Program-made: the position numbers and the translations under genes
The notes under the pieces: generated by a model
Seen by the model: only the letters and a program-made list of their open reading frames with translations
Database searches by the model: none
What the model was told of the DNA's origin: nothing
NCBI RefSeq assembly: GCF_029267215.1
Contig: NZ_JARIDH010000043.1
Location: 1-64,000, forward strand
Source of the DNA: Clostridium sp.
Lineage (GTDB): Bacteria > Bacillota > Clostridia > Clostridiales > Clostridiaceae
Direction of reading: 5' to 3'
DNA length: 64,000 nt
Part shown: one piece after another, positions 55,377 to 64,000 of the stretch
Position numbering within the stretch: the stretch's first letter is position 1
How the letters are laid out: each line of letters begins with the position of its first letter

Positions 55377-56459
55377 ATGTTTGGATTAATAGCTTATGAA
55401 GAGATATATGGAAACGAGGATAAGTATATTTTTATAGATGTAAGAAGTCCTAAAGAGGCTAGGGAGGAACCTATGATAGGTTCTATTAATATTCCTGTGC
55501 TTTTAGACGAAGAAAGAGATGTAGTAGGTACTTTATATGTAAGAGAAAGTACAGAGGCTGCTAAAGAACAAGGAATAGAGTTTATATCAAAGAGATTACC
55601 AAAAATATTTAAGCAAATTCAAGAAATTTACAATAATAGGAATGGTAAAGAACTTGTTATTTTCTGTGCTAGAGGTGGAATGAGAAGTGGAAGCCTTCAA
55701 GCTCTTCTTAATAGCCTTAAAATAAATTGTTATAAATTACAAGGGGGATATAAGTTTTATAGAAAGTTTATTGTGAAAAAGCTTGAAGATTTTTCAAAAG
55801 AAACTAATTTTATAGTTCTGTACGGAAATACTGGAGTAGGTAAAACAGAAATGCTATATAAATTAGAAGAAAGAGGATACGATATATTAGATTTAGAAGG
55901 ATGCGCAAATCATAGGGGATCAATACTAGGTGGAGTTGGTCTTGGAGATTGCAACACTCAAAAGAGATTTGATGCTTTAGCATATGATAAGCTTAGACAT
56001 AGAAAAACTAACCTTGTATTTATAGAAGGGGAAAGTAAGAGAATAGGTAGAATATTAATCCCAGATCCTTTATTTGAAAAAATGTATGAAGGGGAGAAGA
56101 TAAGAATAACTGCTAGCCCTGAAGTTAGAGCAAAAAGACTAGTTAAAGATTATACTAGTTGTGAAAATGTAAATGAGCAGTTAATAGAAGCATTGAGTGT
56201 TCTTAAAAGACATATTAGTGAGGAAAGGGTGGAACACTATAAGAATCTAGTATCAAAAGGTGATTATACTACAGTTGCTCTAGAACTTATGGAAAAATAT
56301 TATGATCCTATGTATGGAAATAGTGCAAAAAAACGTACATTTAGAACAGAATTAAATATAGATGATATAGAAAATGAATTATATAAATTAGAGAAAATAT
56401 ATAATGAGATTTCAGAAGAATTGAAGAAAGAATCAAAGGAGGATATACATGAGCAATAG
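55377..56459 (+). CDS. mnmH: tRNA 2-selenouridine synthase MnmH (SelU)
   Basis: A 360-aa enzyme replacing sulfur by selenium at the wobble 2-thiouridine of certain tRNAs, using selenophosphate. The rhodanese domain (about 1-130) has catalytic Cys97 in VIFCARGGMRSGS. The second domain has P-loop GNTGVGKT at 150-157 and HRGSILGGVGLG. With selD in the same window, both selenium uses are represented. The start of parE overlaps its end by 11 bases, so a tRNA-modification gene and topoisomerase IV share a transcript. Confidence 0.95.
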   Translation: MFGLIAYEEIYGNEDKYIFIDVRSPKEAREEPMIGSINIPVLLDEERDVVGTLYVRESTEAAKEQGIEFISKRLPKIFKQIQEIYNNRNGKELVIFCARGGMRSGSLQALLNSLKINCYKLQGGYKFYRKFIVKKLEDFSKETNFIVLYGNTGVGKTEMLYKLEERGYDILDLEGCANHRGSILGGVGLGDCNTQKRFDALAYDKLRHRKTNLVFIEGESKRIGRILIPDPLFEKMYEGEKIRITASPEVRAKRLVKDYTSCENVNEQLIEALSVLKRHISEERVEHYKNLVSKGDYTTVALELMEKYYDPMYGNSAKKRTFRTELNIDDIENELYKLEKIYNEISEELKKESKEDIHEQ

Positions 56460-58395
56460 AAATAATAGTTATGATGTTACTTCTTTAACTTCTTTAGAAA
56501 AATTAGAGCCAGTTAGAGTAAGACCAGGAATGTATATAGGTTCTACTGGAAGTAAGGGACTTCATCATTGTATTTGGGAAATACTAGATAACTCTATAGA
56601 TGAAATATCAAATGGATATGGTGATAGTGCCAAAGTTATTTTAAATAAGGATAAAAGTGTAACCATAATAGATAATGGTAGAGGTATTCCTACAGGAATG
56701 CATCCAACTAAGAAAAAAACGGGAGTTGAGATGGTATTTACTGAACTTCATACTGGAGGTAAATTCAACAACCAAAACTATAAAACATCTGGTGGACTTC
56801 ATGGAGTTGGGGCAGCGGTCGTTAACGCTTTATCAAGATGGTTAGAAGTTGAAGTAAAACAAAATGGTAAAATATATAGACAAAGATTTGAGTATGCCTA
56901 TGATAAAGAACTTAAAAAAGATATGCCAGGAACTCCTGTAACTCCATTAGAAGTTATAGGAGAAACTAAGGATAAAGGAACAAAGGTTACTTTTTTACCA
57001 GATAGAGAAGTTTTTTCAACTGGAGATTTTAAATTTGACATAATAGATGAAAGATTGCAAGAATTAGCTTTCCAAAATAAAGGAATAAGACTAGAATTTA
57101 TTGATAATAGAAAAGAAGAAGTTGTTTCTAAGGAATATTATTCAGAAAGAGGACTTTTAGATTTTATAGATTACTTAAATGAAAGTAAAACACCTCTTCA
57201 TCCAACACCAGTTTTATTTGAAGGGGAAAGAGAAGTAAATAATATTCAAATGTATGGAGAAATCTGTCTTCAATTTACAGATTCAACAACAGAGAATATA
57301 GTAAGTTACGTAAATAATATACCTACAACAGAAGCTGGTACTCATGAAACTGGTTTTAAAACAGGTATGACACGTGCTTTTAAGGAGTGGGCTAGAAAGC
57401 TTAATCTTATAAAAGAGAAGGATAAAGAGTTTGAAGGTGATGATTTAAGAGAAGGAATGACTGCAATTGTTAGAATTAAAATAACAAATCCAGTCTTTGA
57501 AGGTCAAACTAAAACTAAGCTTGGAAATAATGAAGCTTACACAATGATGAATGATTTAGCTTATACTAAATTTGGTCATTGGATAGAAGACAACAAAGAA
57601 ATCGCAACAATGGTCATAAATAATGCCTTAGATGCTGCTGCAAGAAGAGAAAAAATTAAAAAGATTAATGATGCAGAGAGAAAGAAAATAGGAAGAGGAA
57701 CATCACCACTTGCAGGGAAAGTGGCGGTATGTACTTATAAAAATAAGGAAGTTAATGAATTTATAGTAGTTGAGGGAGATTCAGCAGGTGGTTCTGCTAA
57801 GCAGGCTAGAGATAGAAGATTTCAGACTATAATGCCTTCAAAAGGTAAGATTATGAATACTGAGAAGCAAAAATTAGAAAATGTTATTGCCTCAGAGGAA
57901 TTAAAAATATTTAACACAGCAATTGGAACTGGGATTTTAGATAATTATAATGAAGATGATTTAAAATACGATAAAATAATAATAATGAGTGATGCTGATG
58001 TAGATGGATACCATATAAGAACTCTTTGGATGACTTATATTTATAGATATATGAGACAACTTATTTCTAACGGACATCTTTACTTAGCACAACCTCCTTT
58101 ATATAAGGTTTATAAGTCTGGAAAAGGTAAGGATAAAGTACTTTATGCTTACACTGATGAAGAGTTAGAAGAAGTTAAGAAAAAGGTTGGAAAAGGTGCA
58201 ACTATTCAAAGGTTTAAAGGACTTGGAGAGATGAATCCAGACCAATTATGGGAAACAACTTTAAATCCAGAAACAAGAACTTTAGTACAAGTCACCATAG
58301 AAGATGCTGCTAAGGCAGAAAAAATGGTTTCATTATTAATGGGTGATGTGGTTCAACCTAGAAAGAATTACATGTACAAGTACGCAGAGTTTTAA
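56449..58395 (+). CDS. parE: DNA topoisomerase IV subunit B
   Basis: A 648-aa type II topoisomerase ATPase subunit: GHKL motifs (EILDNSIDEISNGYG, IDNGRGIP, TGGLHGVGAAVVNALS), transducer domain, then TOPRIM (VVEGDSAGGSAKQARDR and MSDADVDGYHIRTL) and the C-terminal GEMNPDQLWETT. QTIMPSKGKIMNTEK replaces the PLRGKILNVE of GyrB, favouring ParE. AAAGGAGGATAT precedes the ATG. parC follows after 14 bases. Quinolone and coumarin target. Confidence 0.92.
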   Translation: MSNRNNSYDVTSLTSLEKLEPVRVRPGMYIGSTGSKGLHHCIWEILDNSIDEISNGYGDSAKVILNKDKSVTIIDNGRGIPTGMHPTKKKTGVEMVFTELHTGGKFNNQNYKTSGGLHGVGAAVVNALSRWLEVEVKQNGKIYRQRFEYAYDKELKKDMPGTPVTPLEVIGETKDKGTKVTFLPDREVFSTGDFKFDIIDERLQELAFQNKGIRLEFIDNRKEEVVSKEYYSERGLLDFIDYLNESKTPLHPTPVLFEGEREVNNIQMYGEICLQFTDSTTENIVSYVNNIPTTEAGTHETGFKTGMTRAFKEWARKLNLIKEKDKEFEGDDLREGMTAIVRIKITNPVFEGQTKTKLGNNEAYTMMNDLAYTKFGHWIEDNKEIATMVINNALDAAARREKIKKINDAERKKIGRGTSPLAGKVAVCTYKNKEVNEFIVVEGDSAGGSAKQARDRRFQTIMPSKGKIMNTEKQKLENVIASEELKIFNTAIGTGILDNYNEDDLKYDKIIIMSDADVDGYHIRTLWMTYIYRYMRQLISNGHLYLAQPPLYKVYKSGKGKDKVLYAYTDEELEEVKKKVGKGATIQRFKGLGEMNPDQLWETTLNPETRTLVQVTIEDAAKAEKMVSLLMGDVVQPRKNYMYKYAEF

Positions 58396-58409
58396 AAGGA
58401 GGATGAGAA

Positions 58410-61349
58410 ATGGCTAAGAAAAATATTCAAATACCTAAGGATAATAATATTGTTAGAATGCCTCTTGAAGAGGTTATGCCTGATAACTATTTGCCTTACG
58501 CAGTAGAAGTTGCTAAGGATAGAGCACTTCCTGATGTAAGAGATGGATTAAAGCCTGTGCATAGAAGAATTTTATATGGAGCTTATATGTTAAAGGCTTT
58601 TCCAGATAAACCTTATTACAAATCAGCTAGAATAGTTGGGGATATACTAGGTAAGTATCACCCACATGGAGATAGCTCAGTTTATGATGCTATGGTAATT
58701 CTAGCACAGGATTTTAGTACAAGAGCTCCTTTAATTGATGGACACGGAAACTGGGGTAGTATAGATGGAGATGGAGCAGCTGCAATGAGATATACTGAAG
58801 CAAGACTTTCAAGTATATCAATGGAGATGCTTAGAGATATAGATAAAAATGTAGTAGATATGGTTCCAAACTATTCTGATTCAGAAATGGAACCTAAGGT
58901 TTTACCTGCTAAATATCCAAATCTTTTAGTAAATGGAACATTTGGTATAGCAGTAGGTTTATCAACTAATATACCACCACATAATTTAAATGAGGTTATA
59001 GATGGTACATTAGCTTATATTGATAATAATGAAATAACGACTAGAGAGTTAATGAACTATATTAAAGGACCCGATCTTCCAACAGGGGGCGTTTTAATAG
59101 GAGATAAATCACTTTTATCTGCTTATGAGACAGGGGAAGGAAAGGTTACGTTAAGAGCCAAAGCTTCAATTGAAAGATTAGAAAATGGAAGACTTGGTAT
59201 AGTTATAACTGAATTCCCTTATAGAAAAAATAAGGCTAAAATTCTTCAAACAATTTCTGATATGACTGGAGATAAAAGACACGCTAAAGCTTTAGATGGA
59301 ATTGTTGATATAAGAGATGAATCAGATAGAACAGGTATAAGAGCTGTTATAGAATTTAAAAAAGCTGTTGATTATAATATGGCTGACAAGATTCTTAAAT
59401 ATCTTTATAAAAAAACTGATTTACAAGGAAATATAAGTTTTAATATGGTTGCATTAGCTGATGGTAAACCAGAAACTATGGGACTTAAAACAATAATTTC
59501 TCATTATGTAAATCATCAAAAAGATGTTGTTACAAGAAGAACAAAGAGAGAGTTAGAAGTTGCTGAAAAGAGATTCCACATAGTTGAAGGATTTATGAAA
59601 GCAATAGATGTGATGGATGAATTAATTGCAGAAATCAGAGCTTCAAAATCTAAAAAGGATGCTCATGAAAATATAGTGGCTAAATTTGGATTTACTGATA
59701 TGCAAGCAGATGCAATCTTAGAATTAATGCTTTATAGATTAACTGGATTAGAAATTAAAGTATTCCAAAAAGAACATAAAGAATTAGCTAAGAAAATTAA
59801 AGCTCTTAAGAAAATTTTAAATGACGAATCAGTTCTTTTAGGAGTGATAAAAGATGAATTAAAAGAAGTTTCTGAAACTTATGGTGATGAAAGAAGAACT
59901 GCCTTAGTTGAAGATGAAAGTGAAGCTAAAATTGATTTAGAAGAACTTATAGTAGCTGAGGATGTTATGGTTACTCTTTCAAATGAAGGTTTTATAAAGA
60001 AATTACCTTTAAAAACATATAATCGTTCAAATGTTGATGCCAATGAAATTGATTATAGAGAGGGAGATTATTTAAGATTCCTTATAAAATCAAATACAAA
60101 GGATACCTTAGCAATATTCACAGATAAGGGAACAGTTTATCAAATTAAGTGTAATTCTGTAGTTGATAAGAAATGGAAAGATAAAGGAGAAAGACTTGAG
60201 GATTTAATAAGAGGATTAAGTCTTGAGGATGAGAAAATAATTGCTGTTGAATCAATAGAAAATCATCTTCCAAACAAGTGTTTTAAATTTATAACTTCAA
60301 ATGGATTAATTAAAAAATCAACTTTAGATAAGTTTATTACTGCATATTCTAAGCTTATGGCATTAAAACTTAAAAATGATGATTCTTTAGTAAGTGTTTC
60401 CTTAATAGATTCAGATGAAGAAGAAAGATTTGCGGAGATTGAAACAACTAATGGATTGAGATTTGTTGCTAAAGAACCAGAGTTAGACTTCTCAGAGAGA
60501 AATATACTTGGAGTTCAGTTGGTTCCATTAAAATCTGATAATCATATTAAGAGTGTAAGATTTGTTGATAATTTTGAGTACAGTGAATTTATAGTTGGAA
60601 TAAATAAAAAGGGAAATATAAAAATATTTAATAATATGAGTAGTAGTTCTTATGAGAAGGTGAAAGTGAATTCATTTAGAAAGGTTATTGCTTTCTCAAA
60701 TAAGGGTAAAGCTTATAAGTTCCCTGCATATTTACTTCAAAATACTGAAGAAAGTAATCTTTCAGAATTAGTAGATGGATTTGAAAAGGATGAATCTATA
60801 ATTAAGGTCATTTGTTTTAATGAACATGGCAGACTTGGAGAAGATTTATTTGCTTACTTCTTCTCAAAAGAAGGTTTAGTTAAAAAAACTTCAATGAAAG
60901 AATTATTAGGAGAATATAATAATCAATTAGTTTACAAATTTAAAACTTTAGTTGACGAATTAGTAAACATTGATATTGGATTAGAAAATTCTAATATTCT
61001 TTTAGTTACTAAAAATGGTGTGGGAATAAAATTCTCAGCAACTAGTATAAATCCTATGGGAAAAGTTGCATCAGGAGTAACTGGAATAAGTTTAAAAGAT
61101 AATGATAAGGTGATATTTGGAAAAGTATTGTCTTTAAATGAAGAGATTGAAGGCAAAGTATTAGAAGAGTATAATGACTATAAAAAAGAATTAGTTAATA
61201 ACTATATTAAACTTATATTAGAATCTAAGGAAAAAGAAAAATCAGAGGTTGATATTAATAATATTAAACTACAAAATAGAGCGGGAAGAGGAAGTAGTTT
61301 AATAATGCTAGTCTTAGGTGATTATGTTAAGGATGTAGTTATTAAGTAG
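58410..61349 (+). CDS. parC: DNA topoisomerase IV subunit A
   Basis: A 979-aa breakage-reunion subunit. The DNA-cleaving residue is Tyr128 in [11 protein letters not shown]; the quinolone-region helix contains [12 protein letters not shown]. Winged-helix, tower and coiled-coil exit gate follow, then a beta-pinwheel C-terminal domain from about 510. At 979 residues it is longer than ParC of E. coli or B. subtilis (about 750-810), the extra length being in the C-terminal part. No GyrA box (QRRGGKG) is seen, in favour of ParC over GyrA. Confidence 0.92.
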   Translation: MAKKNIQIPKDNNIVRMPLEEVMPDNYLPYAVEVAKDRALPDVRDGLKPVHRRILYGAYMLKAFPDKPYYKSARIVGDILGKYHPHGDSSVYDAMVILAQDFSTRAPLIDGHGNWGSIDGDGAAAMRYTEARLSSISMEMLRDIDKNVVDMVPNYSDSEMEPKVLPAKYPNLLVNGTFGIAVGLSTNIPPHNLNEVIDGTLAYIDNNEITTRELMNYIKGPDLPTGGVLIGDKSLLSAYETGEGKVTLRAKASIERLENGRLGIVITEFPYRKNKAKILQTISDMTGDKRHAKALDGIVDIRDESDRTGIRAVIEFKKAVDYNMADKILKYLYKKTDLQGNISFNMVALADGKPETMGLKTIISHYVNHQKDVVTRRTKRELEVAEKRFHIVEGFMKAIDVMDELIAEIRASKSKKDAHENIVAKFGFTDMQADAILELMLYRLTGLEIKVFQKEHKELAKKIKALKKILNDESVLLGVIKDELKEVSETYGDERRTALVEDESEAKIDLEELIVAEDVMVTLSNEGFIKKLPLKTYNRSNVDANEIDYREGDYLRFLIKSNTKDTLAIFTDKGTVYQIKCNSVVDKKWKDKGERLEDLIRGLSLEDEKIIAVESIENHLPNKCFKFITSNGLIKKSTLDKFITAYSKLMALKLKNDDSLVSVSLIDSDEEERFAEIETTNGLRFVAKEPELDFSERNILGVQLVPLKSDNHIKSVRFVDNFEYSEFIVGINKKGNIKIFNNMSSSSYEKVKVNSFRKVIAFSNKGKAYKFPAYLLQNTEESNLSELVDGFEKDESIIKVICFNEHGRLGEDLFAYFFSKEGLVKKTSMKELLGEYNNQLVYKFKTLVDELVNIDIGLENSNILLVTKNGVGIKFSATSINPMGKVASGVTGISLKDNDKVIFGKVLSLNEEIEGKVLEEYNDYKKELVNNYIKLILESKEKEKSEVDINNIKLQNRAGRGSSLIMLVLGDYVKDVVIK

Positions 61350-61360
61350 GAGGTAATGTC

Positions 61361-61936
61361 ATGAAAAAAGTATTAGTTCTTTTAGCTGATGGATTTGAAA
61401 TGATAGAGGCTTTATCAGTGGTTGATGTATGTCACAGAGCAAATATAGAATGTCATACATGTAGCATATCAAATGATAAAGAAGTAAAAAGCTCACATGG
61501 AGTAACTATAGTTTCTGATAAACTTATATCAGAAAATGATGTTGAAAGTTATGATGCAATAGTTCTTCCAGGAGGAATGCCAGGGTCTATAAATTTAAGA
61601 GATGATGAAAAAACTCAATCTTTAATAAAAAAATATAATGATGAAAGTAAATTAGTAGCTGCAATATGTGCGGCACCAATAGCCTTAGCAAGTGCTGGAG
61701 TTATAAAAGGTAAGCGTGTTACATGTTATCCAGGATGTGAAGTCGATCTTGGAGATGTAAACTTTGTTGAAGATAAAAATGTTGTTGTTGATGGGAATAT
61801 AATAACAAGCAGAGGTCCTGCTACTGCCTTAGTATTTGGTTTAGAAATAGCTAAATATCTTGGATATGAAAAGGAAGCAGCTAAAATAAGAGAAGGAATG
61901 CTTATAAATTTCTTCTTGGAAAAAGCAAGTAAATAG
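61361..61936 (+). CDS. DJ-1/PfpI-family protein
   Basis: A 191-aa protein of the DJ-1/ThiJ/PfpI superfamily. The nucleophile-elbow Cys103 in AAICAAPIALASAG and Glu16 in ADGFEMIEA are the conserved pair; LPGGMPGSINLRDD precedes them. Members act as deglycases, chaperones or glyoxalases, and the role here is not set. AGTAGGAGGTAATGTC precedes ATG 61361, 11 bases after parC, so it probably belongs to the mnmH-parE-parC transcript, which ends at the terminator that follows. Confidence 0.88.
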   Translation: MKKVLVLLADGFEMIEALSVVDVCHRANIECHTCSISNDKEVKSSHGVTIVSDKLISENDVESYDAIVLPGGMPGSINLRDDEKTQSLIKKYNDESKLVAAICAAPIALASAGVIKGKRVTCYPGCEVDLGDVNFVEDKNVVVDGNIITSRGPATALVFGLEIAKYLGYEKEAAKIREGMLINFFLEKASK

Positions 61937-61952
61937 TTTATATGTTAAAATA

Positions 61953-61988
61953 AAATTAGTCTACAAAATTGTAGGCTAATTTTTTTAG
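61953..61988 (+). terminator. Terminator after DJ-1 gene
   Basis: AAATTAGTCTACA (61953-61965) pairs with TGTAGGCTAATTT (61970-61982) with one G-T pair and a 4-base loop, then a T run. Confidence 0.88.
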
Positions 61989-61989
61989 T

Positions 61990-62220
61990 TGTTCTGTTTT
62001 AAGAGCGCGTTGATTTTAGCTATTCCTTCAGACCTACTTAATTTTGCAGAGAGTTTCTATTGAATATTCTAGAATAATAGCTAAAGCGAAGAAACTCCCT
62101 CTGGTCAAACAACTTCGCTTCTTAACGCTATTATTCCTCCATATTCAATGAAACTCTAAATTGCTTATTAAGATGGTCTTACAGTTATATCTAAAATCAA
62201 CACTAGTTTAAAACAGAGCT
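61990..62220. repeat. Palindromic repeat family 1, long copy B
   Basis: A 231-bp palindrome nearly identical to copy A at 43567-43798. The right end reads AAAATCAACACTAGTTTAAA then ACAGAGCT; the left end is its imperfect complement. The inner hairpin AAGCGAAG...CTTCGCTT and flanking GAGTTTC-TTGAATAT arms are kept. It starts right after the DJ-1 terminator and ends 40 bases before the M16 peptidase start. Confidence 0.9.
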
Positions 62221-62259
62221 TTTTTATTAAATAAAAACTTTTTTATGGAGTTGAGATAT

Positions 62260-63477
62260 ATGAAGAAGATAGTTTTAGATAATGGAGTTAGATTATTATA
62301 TAAGTTTAGAGATATAGAACATACATCTTTCTGTATAAGTTTAGAGGGAGGAGCTAATTCTGAGAGTGAAAATGAAATTGGTATGGCTCATGCCTTAGAA
62401 CATGTTCTTTTTAAAGGAACTAAGGATTTAAGGGAAGATGAGATAAATGAAAAATTAGATGAACTTTTTGGCTTTAATAATGCAATGACAAATTTCCCCT
62501 ATGTAATTTATTATGGCACAACAACAAAAGAGGATTTTAAGGAAGGATTTAATTTATATTCAGATATAATTTTAAATTCAGCTTTTGTAGATCAAGGTTT
62601 TAAGGAAGAAATAAATGTTATAAAACAAGAAAGTGATGAGTGGAAAGAGGATTTAGAACAACATGTTGAAGATATTGCATTAAATAATGGGTTTTCAAAG
62701 GAAAGAATAGGGAACTTAATTATTGGGGAGAAAAATCACATAGAAAAGATAACCTTAGAGGGATTAAAGAGGTTTTATGAAAAGAATTATGTTAGTGAGA
62801 ATATGGTTATATCAGTAGTTACTTCACTAAAAATAGAAGAGATTAAATCTATTGTTGAAAATAAGTTTAATATGAAAAGAATAGCTAAGAACAAAGAAGA
62901 TAATAATTTGAAAAATAGAAAATTAAATTATGGAACTTTTGAAAGAAAAATAGAAGGTCATAATGGAAGTAAAATTTGTTATCTTTTCGATATAAATAAT
63001 TTAAGTATGGAAGAGGTTACAGCCTTAAGAATATTTAATCTTTGGTTTGGTGAGGGAGTAAGTTCAATACTTTATGATGAAATAAGAACTAAAAATGGTC
63101 TAGCTTATGAGGTTTATAGCGAAGTTAAATATGAAAAAGGAATAAGACTTTTTAAGATTTATGTTGGAACTTCTAAAGAAAAAGAGAAAAAAGCAATAGA
63201 AATAATAGAAAATTCTTTAAATAAGGCTAAAGATATAAAAAATATTTTAAACGAAGAATCAATTAAGAAGCTAGTTAAAAGATATAAACTTAAAAATTCA
63301 TTAGATTTAGAAAAGAGCATAGTAGTTGCAAATAGAATGGCAATATATGAAACCATGTTTAATAGAGGGGAGTATATTTTTGATGAATTAAAATTAATTG
63401 AAGGTTTAACTTTAGATAATATAGAAAAAGTAGTAAATAAAGTTTTAAAAAATAAAGTTATTCAAATACTTAATTAA
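62260..63477 (+). CDS. M16-family zinc peptidase
   Basis: A 405-aa peptidase with the inverted zinc motif HALEH (MAHALEHVLFKGT, about residues 43-47) and downstream Glu in VIKQESDEWKED. The fold has two homologous halves; the second lacks the motif, as usual. No signal peptide, so cytoplasmic. ATG 62260 is chosen because GGAG sits nine bases before it; the in-frame ATG 62245 would overlap that site. Family members degrade peptides or process signals; no partner gene is beside it. Confidence 0.88.
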   Translation: MKKIVLDNGVRLLYKFRDIEHTSFCISLEGGANSESENEIGMAHALEHVLFKGTKDLREDEINEKLDELFGFNNAMTNFPYVIYYGTTTKEDFKEGFNLYSDIILNSAFVDQGFKEEINVIKQESDEWKEDLEQHVEDIALNNGFSKERIGNLIIGEKNHIEKITLEGLKRFYEKNYVSENMVISVVTSLKIEEIKSIVENKFNMKRIAKNKEDNNLKNRKLNYGTFERKIEGHNGSKICYLFDINNLSMEEVTALRIFNLWFGEGVSSILYDEIRTKNGLAYEVYSEVKYEKGIRLFKIYVGTSKEKEKKAIEIIENSLNKAKDIKNILNEESIKKLVKRYKLKNSLDLEKSIVVANRMAIYETMFNRGEYIFDELKLIEGLTLDNIEKVVNKVLKNKVIQILN

Positions 63478-63587
63478 GGTGAAGTACTTTAAACTTATAG
63501 AAGATTAGAGAGTTTTATAAATTTTACTTAAGATACTATATTATAAAGGCTTAAGGAATACATAAAATAAAATTAAGAGGTGATAAT

Positions 63588-64000
63588 TTGAGAGAAAAGT
63601 GGCTTATTAGACAGAGAAATAAAGAAGTAATAGAAATTTTAAAAAGCAAGTTAAATATAGATTTATTAACAGCAACACTTTTAGTAAATAGAGATATTAG
63701 GGACGAAAAAAAAGCAAGAGAATTTTTAAGTGGTGGAATAGAAGATTTAAATAACCCATACCTTATGAAGGACATGGAAAAAGGGGTTAAAAGAATTAAA
63801 GAAGCTATAGAAAAAGGAAGTAAAATTACTATATATGGTGATTATGACTGTGATGGAGTTTCTAGTACAGCCATACTTTTTAAAGGATTAAAGAGAGCTG
63901 GTGCAAACTTTAATTATCATATACCTGATAGAGAAGATGAAGGATATGGTATGAATTCAAATAGAGTTAAAATTCTAAAAGAAGAGGGAACAGAAGTAAT
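63588..64000 (+). CDS. recJ: Single-stranded-DNA exonuclease RecJ, N-terminal part (runs off the window)
   Basis: The frame opens at TTG 63588 with AAGAGGTGATAA upstream and stays open to the window end (137 codons). It begins REKWLIRQRNKEVIEILKSK and carries the DHH-family metal motif YGDYDCDGVSS with Asp85, Asp87 and Asp89, then YHIPDREDEGYGMN, typical of RecJ. The 5'-3' exonuclease acts in recombination and mismatch repair. No ATG fits this start. Confidence 0.9.
   Translation, partial: MREKWLIRQRNKEVIEILKSKLNIDLLTATLLVNRDIRDEKKAREFLSGGIEDLNNPYLMKDMEKGVKRIKEAIEKGSKITIYGDYDCDGVSSTAILFKGLKRAGANFNYHIPDREDEGYGMNSNRVKILKEEGTEV

Overview
The window reads as chromosome from a low-GC Firmicute of the Clostridium class, most compatible with Clostridium perfringens or a close relative. 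The evidence is strongly AT-rich intergenic DNA, A/T-ending codons, purine-rich ribosome binding sites and family content such as a self-encoding selenocysteine SelD and a CUT1/YesMN glycan locus. The species is inferred from gene content, not from any search. No rRNA, tRNA or CRISPR array was found.

Layout. (1) 0-5.6 kb: end of prp, rpmA (L27 with a Prp-cleavable N-terminus), obgE, yhbY, nadD, yqeK, an LCP cell-wall gene and an rluD-type pseudouridine synthase, closed by a bidirectional terminator shared with a D,D-carboxypeptidase. (2) 7.1-12.3 kb: a ComEA-like gene, then selD-selA-selB; selD has an in-frame UGA at codon 15 with a SECIS-like hairpin. (3) 12.5-27.2 kb: RDD membrane protein, RlmD/RumA methyltransferase, MFS transporter, GNAT, AraC regulator with a divergent GH13 enzyme, PrmA-like methyltransferase, Suv3-like helicase, EFR1 ferredoxin, a fused amino-acid ABC transporter and a PadR regulator. 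(4) 27.5-31.7 kb: a FemX-like gene whose 5' side has been invaded by an IS607-type element (tnpA broken by a nonsense codon, tnpB intact), a 57-aa small gene and the C-terminal remnant of a Lit/DUF1461 protein. (5) 31.9-47.0 kb: YesL, YesM/YesN two-component system, CUT1 permeases, GH38 alpha-mannosidase, solute-binding protein, ROK kinase and GH31 glycosidase: a glycan uptake and breakdown locus. (6) 47.4-55.2 kb: APC permease, FabV with a FabT-like operator, YtaF, UvsE with a decayed IS607 remnant touching its start codon, and a membrane GT2. (7) 55.4-64 kb: mnmH, parE, parC, a DJ-1 protein, an M16 peptidase and the start of recJ.

How it fits together. SelD makes selenophosphate for two users visible here: SelA/SelB (selenocysteine) and MnmH (2-selenouridine in tRNA). 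The 32-47 kb locus senses, imports and cleaves alpha-mannosides/alpha-glucosides but has no transport ATPase, so a shared MsmK-type ATPase elsewhere is implied.

Structure beyond genes. Long imperfect palindromes of about 86-232 bp recur just after gene 3' ends. The two largest (about 43.57 and 61.99 kb) are near-identical, and a second related class sits at about 19.7 and 38.5 kb. Two IS607-type elements lie in the same orientation with their right ends within about ten bases of a start codon; one has lost exactly 240 bp between 11-bp direct repeats.
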